This document shows positions 17,453-26,426 of a stretch of 64,000 nucleotides of DNA, piece after piece; position 1 is the stretch's first letter, and every line of letters begins with the position of its first letter. Origin of the DNA: Acidimicrobiales bacterium (GTDB taxonomy: Bacteria; Actinomycetota; Acidimicrobiia; Acidimicrobiales; MedAcidi-G1); the NCBI GenBank assembly GCA_029577135.1, contig JARQPW010000009.1, forward strand, positions 1 to 64,000, written 5' to 3'. The notes under the pieces were generated by a model. The model searched no databases, was not told where the DNA came from, and saw only the letters and a program-made list of their open reading frames with translations. Position numbers and translations under genes: made by a program.

Positions 17453-18093
17453 GGCGCACGAGGACCCCCGTGGCCGTGACAGTGCTCCTCGGACTGTCGA
17501 TGCTCGCCACCGCCTGCGGCATCACCGTGGAGAGCCGGCCGCGGCCGGTCTCGGCGCCCATTCCCGATGCACTGCAACCGGACATCACAACGACGACGCT
17601 CACCTCCCCGGACACCGAGCAGGTCGAGATCTTCCTCGCACGAAACGTCGGCGATCGCATGCGGTTGGCAAAGGTCACGCGCGACATCGACCCGGATGGC
17701 ACGGTCAACACGATCCTCGAGCAGGTGCTGGCCGGCCCGAACCTCGAGGAGCAGGAGGTGGAGTACGTCTCGCCGTTCATCGAGGGCAGCACGATCATCG
17801 GCACGATCCTGAACGGGACCCTGCTCGAGATCCACCTGGACAGCCTCGACGGCTTCCCGCAGGACGACTCGGCGAGCAACCGCCTCGCCTACGCCATGCT
17901 CGTCTGCACGGCCACCGAGTTGATCGTCGGAGCAGAGATCCAACTGGTGAAGATCCTCGTCGAGCGCGACGGGGAGCTGATTCCGATCAACATCCCGGTG
18001 AGCGACGGCGAGCCGACCGAGGAGGGTGCGCCCGTCTACTGCGCCAACTACGCCACCTTCGACCCCCGCTACCGGACGCCCGAGGAGGGCTGA
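17449..18093 (+). CDS. GerMN-domain lipoprotein, LpqB-like
   Basis: This 214-residue protein has a lipoprotein signal (MRRTRTPVAVTVLLGL then LATACG, lipidation Cys about residue 23). The mature part resembles a GerMN/sporulation-germination domain (EQVEIFLARNVGDRMRLAKVTRDI, NTILEQVLAGP, LLEIHLDSLDGF). LpqB of mycobacteria carries such domains, binds MtrB and is encoded next to mtrAB. This one is much shorter than LpqB because it lacks the C-terminal propeller part. It is translationally coupled to the kinase, so a sensor-accessory role is likely. Confidence 0.8.
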   Translation: MRRTRTPVAVTVLLGLSMLATACGITVESRPRPVSAPIPDALQPDITTTTLTSPDTEQVEIFLARNVGDRMRLAKVTRDIDPDGTVNTILEQVLAGPNLEEQEVEYVSPFIEGSTIIGTILNGTLLEIHLDSLDGFPQDDSASNRLAYAMLVCTATELIVGAEIQLVKILVERDGELIPINIPVSDGEPTEEGAPVYCANYATFDPRYRTPEEG

Positions 18094-18137
18094 GCCCGGT
18101 ACCGGAAGCCGGGAGGGACCGGCCAGAACAGGCTGGG

Positions 18138-19166
18138 TCAGGCGAAGAAGACGCGGGCGGTCCCCCACAGGCCGTCGTCCAGGACCTTGAGGTGGCCGAC
18201 CGCCTTCTCGAGCGGGATCTGCACGATGTCGCCCCCGCGCAGTGCGGACATGGTCCCGAAGTCGCCCTCCACGGCAGCGTCGGCGGCTGCCACGCCGAAT
18301 CGCGTCGCCAGCACCCGATCAAACGCGGTCGGCGTGCCGCCCCGCTGCACGTGGCCGAGGATCGTGACGCGGGTCTCGAAGCCGGTCCGGGACCGGATCT
18401 CGGCAGCAATCTGATGGGCGATTCCCCCGAGCCGTGCGTGGCCGAAGCGGTCGAGTTCGGGTTCGGGCAGCTCGATTGTCCCCTCCGCCGGAATGGCGCC
18501 CTCGGCGACCACGACGATCGATGCGTAGCGGCCCCGGTCGTGACGGCGCCGGACCCGGTCACAGACCTCATCGATGTCGAAGGGCTCCTCCGGAACCAGC
18601 GTGACCGTCGCACCGCCCGCCAGGCCCGCCCAGGCGGCGATGTGCCCGACGTGACGGCCCATCACCTCGACGACCATGACCCGGTCGTGCGACTCGGCCG
18701 TCGTGTGGAGCCGGTCGATGGCCTCGGTGGCGATCTCCACGGCGGTTGCGAAGCCGAAGGTGAACTCGGTCCCCGCGATGTCGTTGTCGATCGTCTTGGG
18801 CACCCCCACGAGGGGGAGCCCCTCATCGTGCATCTCGCGTGCGCAGGAGAGGGTTCCCTCGCCGCCCACGACCACCAGAGCGTCGACCCCGCGAGCCTCG
18901 AGCGTGGAGCGGCACGCCTCGACTCCCCCCTCCACTCCGAACGGCTGGATCCGCGAGGTGCCCAGGACGGTTCCGCCACGGGGGAGGAGTCCCCGGCAGG
19001 CCTCCACATCCAGGTCGATGGCATCGTCCTCGATGACCCCGCTCCAGCCGTCGCGAAAGCCGAGGACGGTTCCGCTGTGGCCTCGTTCGACCCGCCGGAC
19101 GACGGCCCGGATGACCGCGTTGAGGCCGGGGCAGTCGCCTCCTCCCGTCAGGATTCCGATGCGCAC
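18138..19166 (-). CDS. pfkA: 6-phosphofructokinase, probably ATP-dependent
   Basis: The protein has 342 residues. Motifs are GGGDCPGLNAVIR (8-20), GGEGT (101-105) and PKTIDNDI (123-130), then MGRHVGHIAAWAGLA and LGHVQRGGTPTAFDR. In this family Gly versus Asp at position 104 separates ATP from pyrophosphate users; Gly104 with Lys124 here matches the ATP-dependent streptomycete type. The GTG start has a strong SD (AGGAAGGGGAG). It lies 12 nt downstream of the aminotransferase. Its 3' end faces the LpqB-like gene. Confidence 0.9.
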   Translation of the reverse strand: MRIGILTGGGDCPGLNAVIRAVVRRVERGHSGTVLGFRDGWSGVIEDDAIDLDVEACRGLLPRGGTVLGTSRIQPFGVEGGVEACRSTLEARGVDALVVVGGEGTLSCAREMHDEGLPLVGVPKTIDNDIAGTEFTFGFATAVEIATEAIDRLHTTAESHDRVMVVEVMGRHVGHIAAWAGLAGGATVTLVPEEPFDIDEVCDRVRRRHDRGRYASIVVVAEGAIPAEGTIELPEPELDRFGHARLGGIAHQIAAEIRSRTGFETRVTILGHVQRGGTPTAFDRVLATRFGVAAADAAVEGDFGTMSALRGGDIVQIPLEKAVGHLKVLDDGLWGTARVFFA

Positions 19167-19178
19167 GGCTCCCCTTCC

Positions 19179-20354
19179 TCAGGACAGCCGATCAAGGCAG
19201 CCGCGCAGGGTGCGCACCGCCTGGGCGATCCGTTGCTCGTTCTCGATGAGGGCGAAGCGGACGTAGCCCTCCCCGCCCGGTCCGAAGCCGACGCCCGGCG
19301 AGACCGCGACGTCGGCCTCCCGCACCAGGTGACTGGCGAACTCGACGGAGCCCATCCCAAGGTAGGACTCGGGAATCGGCGCCCACACGAACATGGTCCC
19401 CCTCGGCAACTCGACGGGCCAGCCGATGCGCTCGAGTCCCGAGCACAGCGCATTGCGCCTGGCCTCGTAGATGGCGCATACCTCCTGTGGATGGTTCGGT
19501 GCCTCGTTGAGCGTGACCGTGGCTGCGATCTGGATGGGCTGGAAGGTCCCGTAGTCGAGGTACGACTTGAGCTTCGCCAGGGCTGCAACGGTCGGCGCAT
19601 GGCCGACCATGAACGCCACGCGCCAGCCCGCCATGGAGTAGCTCTTCGTCATCGAATACAACTCGACCGCCACCTCGTCCGCCCCGGGCACCTCGAGGAT
19701 CGACGGGGGCCGATAGCCGTCGAAACCGAGGTCGGCATAGGCGAAGTCGTGGACCAGGAGCACGTCGCGTTCCTGGGCGAACTCGACGACCTCGGTCATG
19801 AAGTCGAGGTCCACGCACGCGGTGGTCGGATTGTGGGGAAACGACAGCACGACCACCCGGGGCTTCGGCCAGGAGTACTCCCACCCGTCCCGCAGCGCAC
19901 CGATGAAGTCACCGTCGGTCGTGAACGGCATCTCGCGGACGTCGGCGCCGGCGAACAGCGGTGAATAGCGATGGATGGGGTACGACGGTGACGGCACCAG
20001 CGCCGCATCGCCCGGTTGGAGCATCACCCACATGAGGTGGGAGAAGCCCTCCTTGGCGCCGATCGTCTGGATGACCTGCGTCTCGGGATCGAGGGTCACG
20101 CCGAAGCGTCGTGCATAGAGTTCGGCGGCCGCCTGCCGGAGCTTCGGGACGCCGCGGCTGGACGAATAGCGGTGGTTCCGCGGGTTGCGGACGGCCTCGG
20201 CCAACTTGTCGACCGCCACGTCCGGGGAAGGCAGGTCGGGGTTGCCGAATCCGAGGTCGACGACATCCCTGCCGGCCCGGCGTGCCTCGACCTTCAGCGT
20301 GTCGATGACCGTGAAGACGTAGGGCGGGAGTGCGGTGATGCGCCGATACTCCAT
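19179..20354 (-). CDS. Class I/II PLP aminotransferase (AlaC/alanine transaminase-like)
   Basis: The protein has 391 residues of fold-type I. It has the N-terminal MEYRRITALPPYVFTVIDTLK lead-in (in parts), DLGFGNPDLPSP, a NPTT motif (SFPHNPTTACVD), the Asp in VHDFAYADLGFD and the PLP lysine in SMTKSYSMAGWR. The pattern fits the AlaC-type glutamate-pyruvate transaminases; LL-DAP aminotransferase is a less likely alternative. TACGCT at 20368-20363 lies 8 nt before the ATG at 20354, indicating a short or absent leader. pfkA follows in the same operon. Confidence 0.87.
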   Translation of the reverse strand: MEYRRITALPPYVFTVIDTLKVEARRAGRDVVDLGFGNPDLPSPDVAVDKLAEAVRNPRNHRYSSSRGVPKLRQAAAELYARRFGVTLDPETQVIQTIGAKEGFSHLMWVMLQPGDAALVPSPSYPIHRYSPLFAGADVREMPFTTDGDFIGALRDGWEYSWPKPRVVVLSFPHNPTTACVDLDFMTEVVEFAQERDVLLVHDFAYADLGFDGYRPPSILEVPGADEVAVELYSMTKSYSMAGWRVAFMVGHAPTVAALAKLKSYLDYGTFQPIQIAATVTLNEAPNHPQEVCAIYEARRNALCSGLERIGWPVELPRGTMFVWAPIPESYLGMGSVEFASHLVREADVAVSPGVGFGPGGEGYVRFALIENEQRIAQAVRTLRGCLDRLS

Positions 20355-20424
20355 CGGCGAGGAGCGTACCGCGACTCCCACGTTGCCTTCGGGAGAAATT
20401 CCTACCCCCGGGGATCCCCGGCGA

Positions 20425-20883
20425 TCAGCGCCGGGCGGCAAGCTTCTCGATGTAGGCCTTGAGGTCGTCGATTGCTGTGTGGACGATCTTGGCCTCGAGG
20501 CGTCGCTTCACGAAGCCGGGCAGGCGAACGAGGAGGTCGACGTCGAGGTCGTAGTGGATCTGCGTGGCGTTGGGATCGCCGTCGACGGCCGCGAATTCGT
20601 ATTCGCCGCTCATGCGCCGCATCACGTCGCCCTCGATCAGGCGCCAGGACACGCGCAGCGGGTTGGATCCGTAGGTGTAGCGCAGCGTGTAGCTGCTGCT
20701 GCGGCCCATCGCCGCCGCCCGGAACTGCACGTCGCCGGCCCTGCCCTCATCATCGCGGGCGAGGACGTTGGCCTCCTTGATGTCGACAGCCCATTCGGGG
20801 TACCGCTCGACGTCGAGCACCGTGGCGAAGCACAGGTCGGGTGGCGCCTGGATGTGCGTGCGTTGGCTGGCGTGGTCGCTCAT
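20425..20883 (-). CDS. SRPBCC-family (START/polyketide cyclase-like) protein
   Basis: The protein has 152 residues of the Bet v1/SRPBCC fold: IQAPPDLCFATVLDVERYPEWAVDIKEANVL (in parts) at the start, a strand-rich middle (SYTLRYTYGSNPLRVSWRL) and a C-terminal helix (VKRRLEAKIVHTAIDDLKAYIEK). Such proteins bind hydrophobic ligands or act in lipid or polyketide metabolism; the ligand is unknown. The ATG at 20883 is favoured over a GTG at 20895 because TAGTGT (20897-20892) lies 8 nt before it, overlapping the GTG. Confidence 0.8.
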   Translation of the reverse strand: MSDHASQRTHIQAPPDLCFATVLDVERYPEWAVDIKEANVLARDDEGRAGDVQFRAAAMGRSSSYTLRYTYGSNPLRVSWRLIEGDVMRRMSGEYEFAAVDGDPNATQIHYDLDVDLLVRLPGFVKRRLEAKIVHTAIDDLKAYIEKLAARR

Positions 20884-21018
20884 CGCCTCCGACACTACCC
20901 GAGCCCGGCCGCCGCGACGTGGGCATGGCCGGGCTCATCGAGAAGACTCAGCGAGCGGGCGCCGCAGTGGTCGCCGTTCCCGCGCAACGGTTGCGGACGA
21001 GGAGTTGTCCGGCCGGCC

Positions 21019-22158
21019 TCACCGTCCGGTGCGGAGCTCGGCGGCGTCGATGCCGACTCGTAGCCGGTCGGCCAGCACATCGTAGGAGAACTCGCGCTCG
21101 GCCCGCTGACGCCCGGCCCTCGCCATGGCCCTGCGCCCCTCCTCGTCGCCCAGCAGGTCGCCGATCGCTGCCGCCACGGCCTCCACATCGGTCGGGTCGT
21201 CCACGACGAGCCCGGTCTCCCCGTGCTCGACGGCCTCCGCCGCTCCCCCGCTGCGCCCGGCCACCTGGGGGACGCCGGCCGCGGCCGCCTCGAGGAAGAC
21301 GATCCCGAAGCCCTCCTGTTCGAGTCCGGCGAGGCGCGTGCGGCAGAGCATGCCGAAGACGTCGCCGGCTCCGTACAGGCCGGGCAGGAGACGTTCCTCC
21401 ACCCGTCCGAGCAGCAGGACCGGGGCGCCCGTCCTCTCGATGAGCGCCTCGAGGCGGGCGTGGTCGCGGCCCGCTCCGGCGATCGCCAGGACCACGTCGG
21501 GCTCCTTCTCGGCGAGGCGGGCCAGAGCCCTGACCAGCGTGTCCATACCCTTCCGGGGGACGAGTCGGCTGACGCTGACCACCAGGGCGGCGTCGACCGG
21601 CAGGCCGAGCTCCCTGCGCACCGACGCACGTTCACCGTCGTCGAGGGGAACGAACCGGTCGATGTCGACACCCGGCGGAACGATGAGCGTCGGGAGCCCT
21701 CCCCCTGCAGCCCGCTCGGCCTCGGCTACCGGGTAGCCGCCTGCACTGATCACGAGCGACGCACCACGCAACACCCGGCCCAGCAGTGGGCGCAGGATGG
21801 GCAACCTGCCCGGAATCGTGACCTCGGCGCCGTGGAGGACGACGGCGTAGGGCAGACCCACCCGTGGAGCGGCCAGGCCGACGGGAATCGCCGGGTCCCA
21901 GACCACCAGTTCCGCGCCCTGTTCCCGGGCGAGGCGGCCGACGTGCCGGGACAGCCGGGGAAGCGGAAGCAGCCAGGGCTCACGGGATCGGGTCACCGCG
22001 AATCGCTGCTCGGCATCGAACGCCGACGAACCCTCGTAGGGCGTGGTGTGGACCGCCACGTCCTCGGCGGGGAGCCGGCGCCACAACTCCCAAAGGTAGG
22101 ACTGGATGCCCCCCACCTTGGGCGGAAAGTCGTTGGTGACCAGCACGTGCGACCTCAT
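21019..22158 (-). CDS. GT4 glycosyltransferase, PimB-like mannosyltransferase
   Basis: The protein has 379 residues with GT-B fold. The N-terminus VTNDFPPKVGGIQSYLWEL and the C-terminal EEGFG-type motif (LEQEGFGIVFLEAAAAGVPQV) are typical of the PimB/MgtA group that mannosylates phosphatidylinositol mannosides or glucuronosyl-diacylglycerol. SRLVPRKGMDTLVRAL is also a GT4 hallmark. The acceptor is inferred only from similarity. It overlaps queG by 4 bp. Confidence 0.83.
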   Translation of the reverse strand: MRSHVLVTNDFPPKVGGIQSYLWELWRRLPAEDVAVHTTPYEGSSAFDAEQRFAVTRSREPWLLPLPRLSRHVGRLAREQGAELVVWDPAIPVGLAAPRVGLPYAVVLHGAEVTIPGRLPILRPLLGRVLRGASLVISAGGYPVAEAERAAGGGLPTLIVPPGVDIDRFVPLDDGERASVRRELGLPVDAALVVSVSRLVPRKGMDTLVRALARLAEKEPDVVLAIAGAGRDHARLEALIERTGAPVLLLGRVEERLLPGLYGAGDVFGMLCRTRLAGLEQEGFGIVFLEAAAAGVPQVAGRSGGAAEAVEHGETGLVVDDPTDVEAVAAAIGDLLGDEEGRRAMARAGRQRAEREFSYDVLADRLRVGIDAAELRTGR

Positions 22159-23231
22159 GGCGCTGCCAGTTGTCCGGTCGCACGCCGGGCCAGCGCCCAG
22201 GTTGCGTGTTCACCGAGCATCGGGTCCGGAGACCCGGCGAACCGGCGAAGGAGGGCGTCGACCACAGGGTCCTGATCCGTCGCGTTGCCGAGGACGACGA
22301 GTGCGTTGCGGCGGAGGTACCGGGGGTCGCGCTCGGCGATGTACCAGCGTCCGAAGCGTTCAAGGAGGTCGGCGTCGGAGGCCTCCAGCACCTGGATGGC
22401 CGGCACGTCGGCTCCGGATGCTGATTCGTGGCCTGCCTCGGAGCGCTCGCCGTGACCGATCGGGCAGACCTCCTGACAGTCGTCGCAGCCGTACAGGCGA
22501 TCACCGACCGCCTGCCGGAACTCGACCGGAATCGACCCCGGGGCCTGCACCAGCCAGGCCAGGCAGCGGCGCGCATCGACGACTCCGGGCTCGACGATGG
22601 CGCCCGTCGGACAGGCCGACATGCACCGGTCGCAGGTTCCGCAGCCGTCCCGGACCGGCTCGGTGGATGGCGGAAGCGGGGCGTCGGTGACCACGGAGCC
22701 GAGGACGAACCAACTGCCCCTCCCCGGGAGCAGGACGTTGGCGTTCTTGCCGTACCAGCCGATCCCGGCCCGGACGGCGGCCTCGCGGTCGACGAGGGCG
22801 TTGTCGTCGGCGACGACCCGGGCCTGCCACCCCTGCTCCACCAGGCGCCCCGCCACCTCGCCGAGGGCCCTCCGGAGGTCCCCGTAGAAGTCGTCCCTTG
22901 CGTAGGCGGCGACCCTCGCCTCGGACGGCGCCGTGGGCTGGAGTCGGGGCGCCGGGATGTGGAGCGCCCCGACGACCAGGGAGCGTGCGCCGGACAGCGT
23001 GCGCCGGGGGTCGGTGGACCGCTCGGGGTTGCGGTAGGTGAACTGCATGTCGGCAGCCAGCCCCCGGGAACGGCGCTCCTCGAGGTGGCGGCGGGTGGCG
23101 CGGAACGGGGCGGCGTCGGCGATGCCCACGGCATCGAGTCCCGCCCGACGGCCGAGCGCGCAGACTTCCTCCGCCAGCACCTCGCACGAGTGGAGATCCT
23201 CGCCGGCTCCCTGCTCCCTGTCCTGTTCCAC
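22155..23231 (-). CDS. queG: Epoxyqueuosine reductase QueG
   Basis: The protein has 358 residues and performs the last step of queuosine formation on tRNA using cobalamin and two 4Fe-4S clusters. It shows GIADAAPF, the ADMQFTYRNPERSTDPRRTL region (in parts), GWYGKNANVLLPGRGSWFVLG (in parts), first cluster CGTCDRCMSACPTGAI and second CDDCQEVCP. A C-terminal HEAT-like tail includes IAERDPRYLRRNALVVLGN. Use of a B12 enzyme shows the cell handles cobalamin, also relevant to the CarH-like regulator at 54584-55408. The start is GTG at 23231. Confidence 0.92.
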   Translation of the reverse strand: MEQDREQGAGEDLHSCEVLAEEVCALGRRAGLDAVGIADAAPFRATRRHLEERRSRGLAADMQFTYRNPERSTDPRRTLSGARSLVVGALHIPAPRLQPTAPSEARVAAYARDDFYGDLRRALGEVAGRLVEQGWQARVVADDNALVDREAAVRAGIGWYGKNANVLLPGRGSWFVLGSVVTDAPLPPSTEPVRDGCGTCDRCMSACPTGAIVEPGVVDARRCLAWLVQAPGSIPVEFRQAVGDRLYGCDDCQEVCPIGHGERSEAGHESASGADVPAIQVLEASDADLLERFGRWYIAERDPRYLRRNALVVLGNATDQDPVVDALLRRFAGSPDPMLGEHATWALARRATGQLAAP

Positions 23232-23312
23232 GTTGCCATCGTCGCAGGTCTCGTGCGGAACGACGCGCCCGGAAGCACCTTTGCATGGCGGCGCGGCGCG
23301 GTGTCGTGGCGT

Positions 23313-23579
23313 TCAGTGGCCCTCGGGAGCGTGCCGCAGCGGTGGGGCCAGGCCGGCGTCGGCGAGGATTCGGAGGCTGCGGTGTTCGTCGAGGTCGATC
23401 ACGACGGCCTCACCGGGACGACGGCCCAGCAGGAAGGTCACGACGCAGTCGTCGCAGGTGGCGGTGTGGCGCTCGCTGCAGGTCCCGCAGTCGATCACCA
23501 GTGAGTCGGTCGGATCAACAGATGGCGCCTGAGAAGATGGCGTCTGGGGAAATGGCTTGGGAATTCGTGCTTTGTTCAT
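23313..23579 (-). CDS. Small Cys-rich protein, possible zinc ribbon
   Basis: The protein has 88 residues. Cysteines are arranged as CGTCSERHTATCDDC, which could bind one metal ion. The rest is short and charged (GEAVVIDLDEHRSLRILADAGLAPPL). Similar small proteins are common in actinobacteria but I know of no function. The ATG at 23579 is divergent from the exonuclease-UvrC fusion gene, so the SOS box region between them could affect both. Confidence 0.65.
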   Translation of the reverse strand: MNKARIPKPFPQTPSSQAPSVDPTDSLVIDCGTCSERHTATCDDCVVTFLLGRRPGEAVVIDLDEHRSLRILADAGLAPPLRHAPEGH

Positions 23580-23647
23580 GGAGACATTCTTCCCACGGGG
23601 TGTGACAGCCCTCCCCATGTCCCCTTCCTTCCCCGGGAGACGGGTGC

Positions 23648-23669
23648 TTGACAGACGAACACCTGTTCG
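23648..23669 (+). promoter_or_regulatory. SOS (LexA) box overlapping a -35 promoter element
   Basis: TTGACA at 23648-23653 is a consensus -35. Immediately after, at 23656-23669, lies CGAACACCTGTTCG, an exact CGAAC-N4-GTTCG actinobacterial/Gram-positive LexA operator. The start codon of the repair gene is 14 nt downstream of it (23683). Position between -35 and start is right for repression. Confidence 0.85.
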
Positions 23670-23682
23670 ATTCACTGGTGGA

Positions 23683-25353
23683 ATGCCTGCGGATGCAGCC
23701 GCGCAGAGATCATTCGACGACCTCGGCACACCGCTGCCGGACGTCACCTTCTGCGTGATCGACCTCGAGACGACGGGAACCGCTGCCTCGACCTGTGCCA
23801 TCACCGAAGTCGGGGCCGTCAAACTCCGGGGAGGGGCCTGCCTCGGCACCTTCCAGACGCTGGTCGATCCGGGCTGCGGGATCCCGCCCCGCATCACCGT
23901 GCTGACCGGCATCACGGAGGCGATGGTGCAGGACGCTCCCCCGATCGAAGCCGTGCTTCCTGACCTGCTCGAATTCGTCGGCGACTCGGTCATCGTCGGC
24001 CACAACGTCCGCTTCGACCTCTCGTTCCTCCGAGCGGCGCTCGAGCGATCCGAGCGCCCACCGCTCGCCAACCGGTCGATCGACACGTGTGCACTGGCGC
24101 GCCGCCTGGTTCGCGACGAGGTCCCCAACTGCAGGCTCGGGACCCTCGCCCGACACCTCCGCCTCGACCATCCACCCAACCACCGGGCCCTCGACGACGC
24201 GCTCGCCACGGGCGATCTGCTGCACCTCCTCCTCGAGCGGGCGGCGACGCTCGGGGTCACCGGCCTCGACGACCTCCTGGTCCTGCCGACGATGGCCGGC
24301 CACCCCGATGCCGGGAAGTTGCCCCTCACCGATTCCCTTCCCCGTTCGCCGGGCGTCTACCTCTTCCGCGACCGCCGTGGCGAGGTCCTCTACGTCGGGA
24401 AGGCCACCAACCTCCGGGCCCGCGTCCGAAGCTACTTTTCGACCGACGTGCGGCGCAAGGTCCGACGCCTCCTCCGCGAGACCGAACGGATTGAACACAG
24501 GGTGTGTACGAGCCCACTCGAGGCGGCGATCTCCGAGATCCGACTCATCCACCGGCACGAGCCCCGCTACAACCGACAGGGCACCGGTGCCGGGCGCTAC
24601 GTCTACCTGAAGCTCACCCTCGGTGAGGCGTTCCCCCGACTGGCCGTCGCACGCGTCCTCACCGACGACGGGGGCCTCTACGTCGGGCCGGTCCGCTCCA
24701 CCTCTTTCGCCCGGCAGGTGATCGATGCGGTCGAGTCGGTAGTACCGCTGCGGCGTTGCACGGGGCGCATTCCGAGGTCGCGGGCCGCTGCCCCGTGCAC
24801 GGCGGCGCAACTGGGGGTGGCCGCATGTCCCTGTTCCGGATCGATCGACGAGTCGTCGTATGCCCGCATTGTGGACCTCGCCCGCCGGGGTCTGACCGAC
24901 GAGCCCGACCTGCTGCTCAAACCTCTCGCCGAGCGCATGGACCGCCTGGCGGCCGCCGAGCGCTTCGAGGAGGCCGCCGATGCCCGGAACGGCGCCGAGG
25001 CGCTCGCCACGACGCTGCAGCGCCAGCGCCGGATCGGCCTCCTACGCCGAGCCGGCACGGTCCGGGTCCGGGTCATCGGCCACGGAGGTGCCGAGATCGT
25101 CCACGGCAGGCTGCGGCGGACCTGGCCGGAGGGCGAACCCGAACCCGCCGACGAACTCCCCCTGGGCGAGGGCACCGACGATGGATGCACCTCCGTCGGA
25201 CCCGTCAAGAGGGACGAGGCGGACGAGTTGAACTGCGTGGCGACCTGGTTCGACCGTGAGGCGCACCGTCTCGAGCTCCTCTCCGCCGAGGGCCTGTTGG
25301 CCGAGTCGGTCCGGCCGATCCCCCGCTTCTCGCCCCGATCGCCAGCCACCTGA
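23683..25353 (+). CDS. DEDD 3'-5' exonuclease fused to UvrC-type GIY-YIG nuclease
   Basis: The protein of 556 residues joins two nucleases. Residues ~20-185 are a DnaQ-like exonuclease (VIDLETTG with D27/E29, GHNVRFDLSFL, HRALDDALATGDLL). Residues ~215-300 are a GIY-YIG domain (GVYLFRDRRGEVLYVGKATNLRARVRSYF, in parts) and the rest follows UvrC/Cho with a UVR-like EERFEEAADARN element. Such fusions exist in mycobacteria. The SOS box upstream shows damage control. The ATG at 23683 is chosen because the operator lies upstream of it; in-frame earlier starts would span the operator. Confidence 0.9.
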   Translation: MPADAAAQRSFDDLGTPLPDVTFCVIDLETTGTAASTCAITEVGAVKLRGGACLGTFQTLVDPGCGIPPRITVLTGITEAMVQDAPPIEAVLPDLLEFVGDSVIVGHNVRFDLSFLRAALERSERPPLANRSIDTCALARRLVRDEVPNCRLGTLARHLRLDHPPNHRALDDALATGDLLHLLLERAATLGVTGLDDLLVLPTMAGHPDAGKLPLTDSLPRSPGVYLFRDRRGEVLYVGKATNLRARVRSYFSTDVRRKVRRLLRETERIEHRVCTSPLEAAISEIRLIHRHEPRYNRQGTGAGRYVYLKLTLGEAFPRLAVARVLTDDGGLYVGPVRSTSFARQVIDAVESVVPLRRCTGRIPRSRAAAPCTAAQLGVAACPCSGSIDESSYARIVDLARRGLTDEPDLLLKPLAERMDRLAAAERFEEAADARNGAEALATTLQRQRRIGLLRRAGTVRVRVIGHGGAEIVHGRLRRTWPEGEPEPADELPLGEGTDDGCTSVGPVKRDEADELNCVATWFDREAHRLELLSAEGLLAESVRPIPRFSPRSPAT

Positions 25354-25386
25354 TGCCCGGAACCTGATCCCCGGCCCGCGCCGATT

Positions 25387-26415
25387 TCAGGCGCGCAGGG
25401 CCTCCAGCACGGCCGCTGCCGAGCCGTCATCGATCGACGCTGCGGCTGCCTCGATGCCGGCGTCGAGGTCGTCGGCTACGCCCGCCACGATGAGGCCCGC
25501 CGCCGCGTTGAGCACGACGATGTCCCGGGCCGGGCCCCGTTCCTCTCCGGCGAACAGTGCAGCGGTGATCACCGCATTCTCCGCCGGGTCGCCGCCGGGA
25601 AGGTCGCCGGGATCGGCGATGGCGATCCCGTGGGCCGAGGGATCCAACTCGAACTCGCGGACCTCGCCGTCACGGAGTTCGAGGACCCGGCTCGGGCCGG
25701 TCACGGCGATCTCGTCGAGGGCCTCGTGTCCGGTGACGACCCAGGTGTGCACGGAACCGGTGGCCCGGAAGACCTCGACCATGCGGTCGCCGAGGGAGTG
25801 CTCGGCGCAGCCGATGAGCTGTCGCCGGACGCCGCCCGGATGCGAGAGCGGGCCGAGCACGTTGAAGACGGTGGGGATCCCGATGCCCGCCCGAACCGGC
25901 CCGGCGAAGCGCATGGCCGGGTGGAAGGTCCGGGCAAAGGCAAATCCCAGGCGGTGGGTGGCCACCTGCTCGGCCACCTGATCGGACGTGACGTCGATGT
26001 CGAGTCCCAGCAGGTCGAGCAGGTCGAAGGCCCCGGAGGTCGAGGAGGCGCGTCGGTTGCCGTGCTTGCAGACGACGGCGCCTGCTCCTGCGGCGACGAA
26101 GCAGGCCATGGTCGAGACGTTGAGTGCCTTCTCGCGCCGTTGCGGGGAGCCCCCGGTCCCGACGATGTCGATGGTGCCGTCCGGAAGGTCGAGCGGTTCG
26201 GCAGCCGCCAGCATCGCCCGGACGAGGCCGATCGTCTCGTCGGTGGTCTCGCCCTTGACCTTGAGGGCGATCAGGAAGGCTGCGATCTGCACGGGTTCGG
26301 CCTCACCGGAGAGGATCTCGGTGAGGACCGCCTCGGCCTGGTCGCTCTCGAGGTCTTCCCCGGCGCAGAGTCGGCTCAACAGGCCGGGCCAGCCGCCAAG
26401 GCCCTCGAGACCCAT
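25387..26415 (-). CDS. trpD: Anthranilate phosphoribosyltransferase TrpD
   Basis: TrpD transfers the phosphoribosyl group from PRPP to anthranilate in tryptophan synthesis. The protein has 342 residues with IVGTGGSPQRREKALNVST (PRPP loop, in parts), VVCKHGNRRASSTSGAFDLLD (in parts), FARTFHPAMRF and TVFNVLGPLSHPG, all family hallmarks. No other trp genes are near. The end faces the exonuclease fusion gene across 33 bp. Confidence 0.94.
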   Translation of the reverse strand: MGLEGLGGWPGLLSRLCAGEDLESDQAEAVLTEILSGEAEPVQIAAFLIALKVKGETTDETIGLVRAMLAAAEPLDLPDGTIDIVGTGGSPQRREKALNVSTMACFVAAGAGAVVCKHGNRRASSTSGAFDLLDLLGLDIDVTSDQVAEQVATHRLGFAFARTFHPAMRFAGPVRAGIGIPTVFNVLGPLSHPGGVRRQLIGCAEHSLGDRMVEVFRATGSVHTWVVTGHEALDEIAVTGPSRVLELRDGEVREFELDPSAHGIAIADPGDLPGGDPAENAVITAALFAGEERGPARDIVVLNAAAGLIVAGVADDLDAGIEAAAASIDDGSAAAVLEALRA

Positions 26416-26426
26416 CGGAGTTGCCG

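Noticed and set aside
18138-19166. Pyrophosphate-dependent phosphofructokinase
   Set aside because: PKTIDND is shared with PPi enzymes, but residue 104 is Gly (GGEGT), which favours ATP.
17265-19964. Long plus-strand open frame of ~900 codons across the pfkA region
   Set aside because: It crosses the kinase, lipoprotein, pfkA and aminotransferase genes in wrong frames or on the wrong strand and shows no family motifs.
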